From Clostridia bacterium (GTDB taxonomy: Bacteria > Bacillota > Clostridia > Christensenellales > CAG-138), in contig JAFPWD010000046.1 in assembly GCA_017395105.1 (NCBI GenBank), positions 1 through 39,491 on the forward strand: a DNA stretch of 39,491 nucleotides, read 5' to 3'. The notes under the pieces are model-generated. The model made no database searches. It was not told the DNA's origin and was given only the letters and a program-made list of their open reading frames with translations. Position numbers and translations under genes: made by a program. Below are positions 34,127 to 39,491 of this stretch, piece by piece; the first letter of the stretch is position 1, and every line of letters begins with the position of its first letter.

Positions 34127-34680
34127 ACCAAATTCTCCTTTACAAGATATTTGCGAAGCTTTTCGCGCAGCCTGTGAAGCCTTCTTGAAACGCTTGCCGC
34201 GCTTTGCCCCGTTTCCTCGGCAAGCATTGAAACGGGATCGCCGAGTATGCAGCGGCGAACGAACAGCGCACGGTCGTCTGCCGAGAGCGAACCGAGCCAG
34301 CGCTCGATCTCCTTGGCGGTCTCTCGCGCTTCCACCTCCGCTTCAACGCTTTTCGGGGAGGGCAGGCAGTCCGCAAACTCCGAGAGCGCAAGGTCGTATT
34401 CGCCCCCGCCGCGCCTTTCGGCGGAGGAGGAACGAAGCTTCAACAGCGCATAATTGCGCACAAGAGTGATAAGATATGCGCGGAGCGAAACGATCGGCTC
34501 GCTTGGGAAGCTTTCCCAGAGCTTGTGCAGACCGTCCTGAACACATTCCTCCGCATCCTCGCGTGAGCCGAGTATGCCTCTTGCAACGCTGTTCATAAGC
34601 TTGCCGTAGCTCTTTGAGCATTCCTCGATCGCGCGCTCGTCGCGGCGGCGAAAAAGCTCGATGATGCTTTTATCGTCCAT
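34123..34680 (-). CDS. ECF-type RNA polymerase sigma factor A
   Basis: 185 residues: region 2 at about 10-90 (SKSYGKLMNSVARGILGSRE, ECVQDGLHKLWESFP, LRAYLITLVRNYALLKL) and region 4 at about 125-178 (WLGSLSADDRALFVRRCILG, SMLAEETGQSAASVSRRLHR). It is a paralogue of sigma B at 37233-37793, with which it shares IIELFRRRDERAIEECSKSY and VEAEVEAR exactly. The start at 34680 has AAAGGAGAGTCCTGT; an open frame to 34791 would run across the promoter. It is followed by its anti-sigma gene with an ATGA overlap. The upstream GGAATATCC element (34748-34756) is shared with sigma B, which suggests transcription by ECF polymerase. Confidence 0.92.
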   Translation of the reverse strand: MDDKSIIELFRRRDERAIEECSKSYGKLMNSVARGILGSREDAEECVQDGLHKLWESFPSEPIVSLRAYLITLVRNYALLKLRSSSAERRGGGEYDLALSEFADCLPSPKSVEAEVEARETAKEIERWLGSLSADDRALFVRRCILGDPVSMLAEETGQSAASVSRRLHRLREKLRKYLVKENLV

Positions 34681-34730
34681 ACAGGACTCTCCTTTCGACA
34701 GAATACCGGTATTTTTGCCTTCACCTATTA

Positions 34731-34756
34731 GGATACATTTTTTATGCGGATATTCC
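34731..34756 (-). promoter_or_regulatory. Putative ECF-type autoregulated promoter of sigma A
   Basis: Minus-strand GGAATATCC (34756-34748), a run of A (GCATAAAAAAT), then TATCCT with 15 bp between GGAATA and TATC. The matching element before sigma B has GGAATATCC and CGTCTT at the same spacing. Confidence 0.55.
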
Positions 34757-34800
34757 AATAGCAGAAAAATATATTGATAAGCTTTCCCCAAAATGCTTCA

Positions 34801-34830
34801 GCGCCCGTGAACGGAACCGAACACGGGCGC
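34801..34830 (-). terminator. Hairpin after anti-sigma B
   Basis: A nine-base perfect stem GCGCCCGTG (34801-34809)/CACGGGCGC (34822-34830). On the minus strand it is followed by TGAAGCATTTTGG, so the U-run is weak and some read-through into the sigma A region is possible. Confidence 0.65.
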
Positions 34831-34863
34831 AGCACCTATGTTTTGTTTTAAATCAGGCTGAGA

Positions 34864-37236
34864 TCAGCTGAAAGGCCGCTCGCATTTCCAAGCTCCATCG
34901 GCATCGGCGATAGTGAAGTTGAAATCAAGCAGCAGCCAGCCGGGATGCGCTCCGTCATCGGCGGCAAGGATGTACGAAGCTCTATTGCATGATATGAAGG
35001 CATGCGGGTGGCTTGGGCGCACAAAGAGCTGGTATGAGAAGGGGTGGAGCTCGGGGTGGTCGTCAAAGTAGGTATCCCCATCCACAGGCGAAACATAATC
35101 GACCTCCGCCTCAATGCAGCGCCAGGGATTATTATCGGAACAGCCCGTGAGCAGCGCAGCCTTGCTCTTTGCTATAAATTCGGCGATTTTATCGTAGTCG
35201 GCAGAGGTGCCGTCGAGCGTATAGCCCGCTTCCTCAAGCATCTCTCGTGTTACGGTGAAGACGGGGGCTTCGGGCATGACCTCGTATACGAGAGCTTCCC
35301 ACTCTTCCTCGGATAAATCCTCGTAGTTGGCCGGTCTGCCGTAAGAACCGCTGCGGAGCACGGCGGTGCGGACTTCCTTTTCAAAATCGGAAAAGTACAC
35401 GGCGAGCTGTATCGGATCGGATTCGTTTTCGGAAGTATCGAAATATATGTGGCGGTTGTGGTACCTGCTGCTTGCTCTCCAATCGTCCTTTTGAAAGTTG
35501 AAACCGTAGAGCCTGTTGACAAGCTCGGCATACTCCCATGCTTTCTCAAAATACCATGGATCGGTCACAAGCTCGCTCTGATCGCTGGACGCAAATCTTG
35601 CGGTGCCGGTGAAATCGCTAATGTCGCTGCCGGTTTCACCGTTATAGGATATTTCAAAAGATTCCACGTTAGAGATAAGGTCGCCTTCGGCATCGAACCA
35701 GCCGATGAATTCATAGCCGTTCTCAGGAGAGGCATATACACCGATGGTGGTTGCGCCGTTATACATATCGATGATTACTTTTCCTTGACCTTGGGCTGTC
35801 AGATCGATGGTAAACTCGGAAGCAATACCTTTGCTGCCGTTGTGCTCATAGCGGCAATGCCCGCTTGAATCTATAAAGAGTTGAGCGATGCTTCCAATGT
35901 TGCCGCTGAGCACGGTTTCGTTCGTACTCTCGCATATACTCGCTTCACTGAGGGCGGGGCAGTTATTGATCCTGAGGCTCTCGAAAACAAATGGATAGAA
36001 GTGAATGATTTCCAGTTTATCAAATCCATCCAGATTCAGTTCGCCTGTAAGCAGGATCGATTCAGCTTCGGTTTCACCGTCAGGCTCAGCGGAAGGCTCA
36101 TTTCTGGCATCAAGCCACAGGAAGGTCAAACTGCCGTTTTCGTCCCATGTCAGCCAGGCATTGTATTCGTAATGCTCCTCGTTTCCCCAGAAATCAACCT
36201 TTTCAGGGTTGTAATTCTCAAAGCACTTCTCGCCGTTCTTAACGCCGTTTTCATCCTTTAGCTCGAAGAACGCAAGCAGGGTGTCGTATTCCTCGCGGTT
36301 GTAGGGTATGGGCGCTTGGCTCGGCGCGGGGGTGGGCGTTTCGCCCGAAGCCTCGTTCAAAAGCGCGAAGCGAACGCTTTCGGCGATTTGAGTGAGCTGC
36401 TCGTTTGTAACGGCATTCTCGCCGAATTCCGTCACGATGCCAACAAGGAATTCCGTGTCGTAGGATATGAGCGCGGGAAGCGCAAGCGTGCGCCTGTTTT
36501 CAAGGTCCGCAAGCTTCTCTGCGTACCGTGCGCGCCCGATATAGGCTTCGCCGTTTTTGCCCGAGCCGACCTTCGCGGTCTCCTCGTCGTTGAAGCGGAA
36601 AGCGCCTTCGCCCATCGTTATTACGGCAAATGCCTGATCGAGCCCGGGGTATTCCGCAGAAGTTGCCGCAAGGCCGATCGAGCCGACGCATTCGCCCTTT
36701 TCGTTATACACGCTCATAATATCGTTGCCGGGGCGCGAAGCGATGCAGTAGGAAACGAATTCCTCGGCGGGGTAGTATCCAAGACCCTCGAACAGGCCGT
36801 TTCGGACCGTCCAGCCCTTGGGAAGCAGCAGCTTTGCGCCGAGAGCGCGGCTCGCTTCGCCCATAAAATACGGGTTTCCTTTCGGGAACTCCAGCACGAG
36901 CGCATCGTAGTTTTCGAGCACGTCGGCGCCGTAGTTGGGGAATTCATTTCCTTCGCTGAAAATGAGCTTTTCCGCAGGTGCCGCTGTGGGGCTCGCCGTG
37001 GGCTCGGAGCTGTTTGCGGGGATCACCACCGGCCTTTCGCGCAGGGGCTTTATCAGAAGTATTGCTGCTGCGGCAAAGAACAGCGCGAAGCAGGCGGCGG
37101 CGATCCATGTGGAAACGGGAGTTTTGCGCTTTTCAAAGCGGAAGCTCTCCGCTTCGCTTAAAAAGCGCGCATCGGTCATGCTCATGACCTTTTCAACGTA
37201 ATCACGCTTATCGTTTTTCTTAATATCCGTGCTCAT
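34864..37236 (-). CDS. Anti-sigma-type membrane protein B with multidomain external region including an LRR/InlB-like module
   Basis: 790 residues. The N-terminal anti-sigma segment (1-43) and TM helix (44-63) match anti-sigma A. After a Ser/Pro/Thr linker come three external parts. The first, about 90-293 (DALVLEFPKGNPYFMGEASR, AKLLLPKGWTVR, VGIVTEFGE), is unrecognised. The second, about 311-555, opens with Y312-G351, which aligns gap-free with residues 39-78 of the secreted LRR/dockerin protein (17 of 40 identical, sharing GVKNG and WG). It continues with an LRR-like GELNLDGFDKLEIIHFYPF and ends in an InlB-like repeat (ENGYEFIGWFDAEGDLIS). The third, about 565-790 (WEYAELVNRLYGFNFQKDDW), is also unrecognised. 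The start overlaps the sigma B stop (ATGA at 37233-37236). It is unusually large for an anti-sigma factor. Confidence 0.8.
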   Translation of the reverse strand: MSTDIKKNDKRDYVEKVMSMTDARFLSEAESFRFEKRKTPVSTWIAAACFALFFAAAAILLIKPLRERPVVIPANSSEPTASPTAAPAEKLIFSEGNEFPNYGADVLENYDALVLEFPKGNPYFMGEASRALGAKLLLPKGWTVRNGLFEGLGYYPAEEFVSYCIASRPGNDIMSVYNEKGECVGSIGLAATSAEYPGLDQAFAVITMGEGAFRFNDEETAKVGSGKNGEAYIGRARYAEKLADLENRRTLALPALISYDTEFLVGIVTEFGENAVTNEQLTQIAESVRFALLNEASGETPTPAPSQAPIPYNREEYDTLLAFFELKDENGVKNGEKCFENYNPEKVDFWGNEEHYEYNAWLTWDENGSLTFLWLDARNEPSAEPDGETEAESILLTGELNLDGFDKLEIIHFYPFVFESLRINNCPALSEASICESTNETVLSGNIGSIAQLFIDSSGHCRYEHNGSKGIASEFTIDLTAQGQGKVIIDMYNGATTIGVYASPENGYEFIGWFDAEGDLISNVESFEISYNGETGSDISDFTGTARFASSDQSELVTDPWYFEKAWEYAELVNRLYGFNFQKDDWRASSRYHNRHIYFDTSENESDPIQLAVYFSDFEKEVRTAVLRSGSYGRPANYEDLSEEEWEALVYEVMPEAPVFTVTREMLEEAGYTLDGTSADYDKIAEFIAKSKAALLTGCSDNNPWRCIEAEVDYVSPVDGDTYFDDHPELHPFSYQLFVRPSHPHAFISCNRASYILAADDGAHPGWLLLDFNFTIADADGAWKCERPFS

Positions 37237-37793
37237 ACGATGTAGTTCTCCTTTCTAAGATGCTTGCGAAGCTTTTCGCGCAGGGTGTAAAGCCTTTTTG
37301 AAACGGCGTTCGGGCGCATTCCCGAGGCTTCCGCAAGGTCGGCGATCGAATCGCCTATGCGGTAGCGGCGAACGAACAGCACCCTGTCCTCGGCGGGAAG
37401 CTCCGTCAGCCAGCGGTCGATCGCCCTTGCAAGAGCGCGCGCCTCCACCTCGGCTTCAACGCTGCTGGGGGAGGGAATGCAGCCCTCCAGCTCCGAAAGC
37501 GCTATGCTGTACTCGCCGCCGCCGCGCTTTTCGCTTGCTGAAGCGCGAAGCCTCTGTATGGCGGTGTTTCGCGTAAGGGTAACAAGATATGCCTTGAGCG
37601 AGCCTATCTGCTCACGCGGAAAGCCTTCCCAAAGCTTGTGAAGCGCATCCTGCACGCATTCCTCCGAATCCTCATGAGAGCCTACAACATTGTAGGCAAC
37701 GCGGTGAAGAAGCTTCCCGTAGCTTTTTGAGCATTCCTCGATCGCCCGCTCGTCGCGGCGGCGGAAAAGCTCGATGATGGCGTTCTGTTCCAT
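37233..37793 (-). CDS. ECF-type RNA polymerase sigma factor B
   Basis: 186 residues with ECF regions 2 (about 10-90: SKSYGKLLHRVAYNVVGSHE, ECVQDALHKLWEGFP, LKAYLVTLTRNTAIQRL) and 4 (about 125-180: LPAEDRVLFVRRYRIGDSIA, DLAEASGMRPNAVSKRLYTL). It is paralogous to sigma A 2.5 kb downstream, so the region is a tandem duplication of a sigma/anti-sigma pair in which the external sensor parts have since been exchanged or diverged. The start at 37793 has AAAGGAGAACGCAA upstream. The promoter region carries GGAATATCC (37865-37873) and GCGTCTT (37847-37853), an ECF-like arrangement. Confidence 0.92.
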   Translation of the reverse strand: MEQNAIIELFRRRDERAIEECSKSYGKLLHRVAYNVVGSHEDSEECVQDALHKLWEGFPREQIGSLKAYLVTLTRNTAIQRLRASASEKRGGGEYSIALSELEGCIPSPSSVEAEVEARALARAIDRWLTELPAEDRVLFVRRYRIGDSIADLAEASGMRPNAVSKRLYTLREKLRKHLRKENYIV

Positions 37794-37846
37794 TTGCGTT
37801 CTCCTTTCAGAGTGATAACAAAGGTCTTCTTGAGATCTCACACATA

Positions 37847-37873
37847 AAGACGCTTTTTTTGCATGGATATTCC
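37847..37873 (-). promoter_or_regulatory. Putative ECF-type autoregulated promoter of sigma B
   Basis: Minus-strand GGAATATCC (37873-37865), an A-run, then CGTCTT, with 15 bp between GGAATA and CGTC. The GGAATA/CGTC pair is typical of ECF promoters. Confidence 0.6.
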
Positions 37874-37894
37874 AAAGAAAAACAATATATTATT

Positions 37895-37924
37895 AAAGAA
37901 GAAACCCGCGCTCAAGCACGGGTT
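37895..37924 (-). terminator. Terminator of the BMP-family gene
   Basis: Minus-strand AACCCG (37924-37919)/CGGGTT (37908-37903) followed by TCTTCTTT, 20 bp after the stop at 37945. Confidence 0.75.
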
Positions 37925-37944
37925 CCGATAATAAAGCTTTAAGC

Positions 37945-39198
37945 TCAGTTGTTGTTCAGCTCGGTGATGCCGTCGATGCGGATATCGAACAGAGGAGCGG
38001 AGATCTTCTCGGACTCATGGAAGTAGCCGTCCCAGATAAGCTCGGTGCCCTCAAAGCCGCGGCTCTTGTCGTAGCTGGTCAGGTGCTCGCCGTTTACGGT
38101 GAAGCTGTTGCAGTCGAAGATGTGGAGCTTGCCGCTCTTGATATCCTCGATAGCCTTTTCAACGGCTTCCTTGGTGCCGGGAGCGCAGCTTGCGCCGAGA
38201 GCGGAGATCTGAACCGCATCGGCCTTGTAGCCTTCGCACCAATCCTGCTTCATTTCCTTGCCATCCATCGCGGTCTTGACGGCGTAGGTGTAGTAAGCGC
38301 CCCAGTTGTTCTGCGGGGAGGTGAGCGCGGCATCGGGAGCAACGCTCAGCATATCGATGTTGTAGCCAACGCTGTAAACCTCGCTGCCGGACTTGAGCTT
38401 AGCCTGAACCGCGGTGGGAGCGCCGTTGGAGTCCGCATGCTGACCGATGATAACGCAGCCGCGAGCCATAAGAACGTTTGCCGCCTCGGATTCCTTGAGG
38501 ATATGGAACCATTCGCCGGTGTACTGAACGTCCATGTGAGCCTCGGGAACGATGGAGCGGATGCCGAGGAAGAACGCGGTGTAGCCGGAAACAACTTCAG
38601 CATAGGGGTATGCGCCAACGTAGCCGATATGGGGATCGGTGACCTTGCCCTCGTCCATGAGCTGCTTGAGCTTCATGCCGGCAACGATGCCGGAAACGTA
38701 GCGGGCTTCATAGATGGAGGTGAAGTAGTTGAAAATATTCTTCAGATCGCTCTGCTTTGCGGCGGTCTGACCGGTCGCATGGCAGAAGAGCACGTCGGGG
38801 TTTTCCTTGGCGGCCTGGATCATGTAGCTTTCATGACCGAAGGAGTTTGCGAAGATGATCTTGCAGCCCTGCTCAACGAGGTCGATCGCGGCATCGTAGC
38901 ACTTCTGATCCTCGGGAACGTTGTACTTGTAGATGATCTGATCGTCCTTGAGACCGTTTGCCTTCTTGGCGGCCTCGATGCCCTCGATGTGGGCGTAGGT
39001 ATAGCCTTCGTTCTCGTCGCCGATGAGAATGACGCCGACCTTGAAATCGGCTGCGGCGGGATTGGCGCTCTGCTCGGGATTGGCGCTCTGATCGGGAGCG
39101 GGAGTGGCAGTGCCCTGATTCTTATCGCTGCAGGCGAGCATGGAAGCGGCGCCGAGCGCAAGCGCGAGTGTCAGAAGGAGTGCGATGAATCTTTTCAT
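37945..39198 (-). CDS. BMP-family (PnrA-like) ABC transporter substrate-binding lipoprotein
   Basis: 417 residues. A lipoprotein signal (MKRFIALLLTLALALGAASM) leads to Cys23 (LAC), then a Pro/Asn/Ala/Gln linker with the short repeat SANPEQSANP. The basic-membrane-protein domain follows: VGVILIGDENEGYTYAHIEG, IIFANSFGHES, GYVGAYPYAEVVSGYTAFFLG and QHADSNGAP. BMP proteins bind purine nucleosides or related ligands outside the membrane and deliver them to an ABC permease. The permease and ATPase genes are not in this window. The start at 39198 follows GGAGGATATGTACCAAA; the open frame to 39426 crosses the promoter (39254-39282). The leader has a small hairpin (39228-39244). Confidence 0.93.
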   Translation of the reverse strand: MKRFIALLLTLALALGAASMLACSDKNQGTATPAPDQSANPEQSANPAAADFKVGVILIGDENEGYTYAHIEGIEAAKKANGLKDDQIIYKYNVPEDQKCYDAAIDLVEQGCKIIFANSFGHESYMIQAAKENPDVLFCHATGQTAAKQSDLKNIFNYFTSIYEARYVSGIVAGMKLKQLMDEGKVTDPHIGYVGAYPYAEVVSGYTAFFLGIRSIVPEAHMDVQYTGEWFHILKESEAANVLMARGCVIIGQHADSNGAPTAVQAKLKSGSEVYSVGYNIDMLSVAPDAALTSPQNNWGAYYTYAVKTAMDGKEMKQDWCEGYKADAVQISALGASCAPGTKEAVEKAIEDIKSGKLHIFDCNSFTVNGEHLTSYDKSRGFEGTELIWDGYFHESEKISAPLFDIRIDGITELNNN

Positions 39199-39253
39199 TT
39201 TGGTACATATCCTCCAAAAAATAATCTGTTCGCCAAAAACGAACACAAAAGGC

Positions 39254-39282
39254 ATTATACATGCTTTTTTCGTGAAAATCAA
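39254..39282 (-). promoter_or_regulatory. SigA-type promoter for the BMP gene
   Basis: Minus-strand TTGATT (39282-39277), 17 bp, TATAAT (39259-39254). Confidence 0.7.
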
Positions 39283-39387
39283 TAGGTTAAAAGCTGAAAA
39301 ACGTGATAAAATCAGAATATAGACAAGCGGAAAAGAGCGCAGAGAAAACAAAAGGGGCTGTTGCATTAAGCCCCAATAAAACAAGAC

Positions 39388-39433
39388 CGGGCGATCCGCA
39401 AGGGTTGCCCGGTTTGCTGCTTTCATGTATAAT
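39388..39433 (+). promoter_or_regulatory. Hairpin and SigA-type promoter at the right edge
   Basis: CCGGGC/GCCCGG hairpin (39388-39411), whose 3' arm overlaps the -35 TTGCCC (39405-39410). After 17 bp comes TATAAT (39428-39433). The promoter points to the start codon at 39477. Confidence 0.55.
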
Positions 39434-39476
39434 TAGTTTAGCGAAAAAAACAGACAGAAAGCAGGGATATTGTACA

Positions 39477-39491
39477 ATGAAAGCACGCGGA
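39477..39491 (+). CDS. Start of a gene cut by the window edge
   Basis: ATG at 39477 followed by four codons (MKARG) up to the window end. It is supported only by the promoter at 39405-39433 and a weak CAGGGAT site. The product cannot be told. Confidence 0.4.

Noticed and set aside
38017-39285. A 422-codon plus-strand frame opposite the BMP gene, and a similar 394-codon frame opposite pnp (25992-27176)
   Set aside because: Both are reverse-strand shadows of well-identified proteins, with shadow-type composition and no translation signals.

Overview
The window looks like chromosome from an anaerobic, low-oxygen-adapted member of the Clostridia (Bacillota), probably gut-associated. The evidence is a single-chain pyruvate:ferredoxin oxidoreductase, a rubrerythrin, a type I dockerin on a secreted leucine-rich-repeat protein, DUF1540 and DegV proteins, strong AGGAGG-type ribosome binding sites and SigA-type promoters (TTGACA-17-TATAAT). 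Base composition is moderately G+C rich. Several islands are visibly more A+T rich (the Abi_2 gene at 9.7-10.7 kb, the secreted protein at 15.4-16.4 kb, the gene at 3.0 kb), which suggests accessory DNA.

Layout. 0-2 kb: a hairpin array, a four-helix-bundle (23S-IVS-like) gene, a small membrane protein, a GNAT acetyltransferase, then about 550 bp of stacked palindromic repeats. 2-4 kb: three small XRE-type regulators on the minus strand with well-formed promoters, divergent from an uncharacterised coiled-coil membrane protein. 4-9.4 kb: a TrkA-C membrane protein, a secreted LRR/dockerin protein, a two-TM protein and an NhaC-family antiporter. 9.4-14.6 kb: an AbiD/F (Abi_2, HEPN) gene with its own leader-RNA/attenuator arrangement lies between two copies of one promoter-leader cassette. 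The second copy drives nifJ. 14.6-18 kb: four small lipoprotein, secreted or membrane proteins separated by related hairpins. 18-23 kb: DUF1540, ddl-murF-small membrane protein, DegV, rubrerythrin. 23-25 kb: a truncated sigma-factor remnant with a membrane protein, then a full sigma/membrane-partner pair whose leader resembles that of the remnant. 25-28 kb: rpsO and pnp. 28-32.4 kb: a hypothetical protein, a lipoprotein, GNAT, LURP-one-like, zinc-ribbon membrane protein and PHP phosphoesterase. 32.6-37.8 kb: two tandem ECF sigma/anti-sigma pairs. 37.9-39.2 kb: a BMP-family substrate-binding lipoprotein, then the start of a plus-strand gene at the right edge.

How the parts fit. Housekeeping functions (pyruvate oxidation, cell-wall precursor ligation, RNA turnover, oxygen defence) alternate with envelope-facing accessory genes. 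The two ECF pairs share nearly the same N-terminal anti-sigma and TM segment but carry unrelated external domains. One of those external regions uses the same module as the secreted LRR/dockerin protein at 4.9 kb. Their two upstream regions share a GGAATATCC element, which suggests ECF autoregulation.

The best candidate for an unusual system is the Abi_2/HEPN gene. A consensus promoter is followed by a compact hairpin RNA and a U-run just before the gene, the arrangement expected of an RNA-antitoxin/RNase-toxin pair. A second structured segment sits beyond its 3' end. All functions are inferred by reading the sequence; no searches were run.
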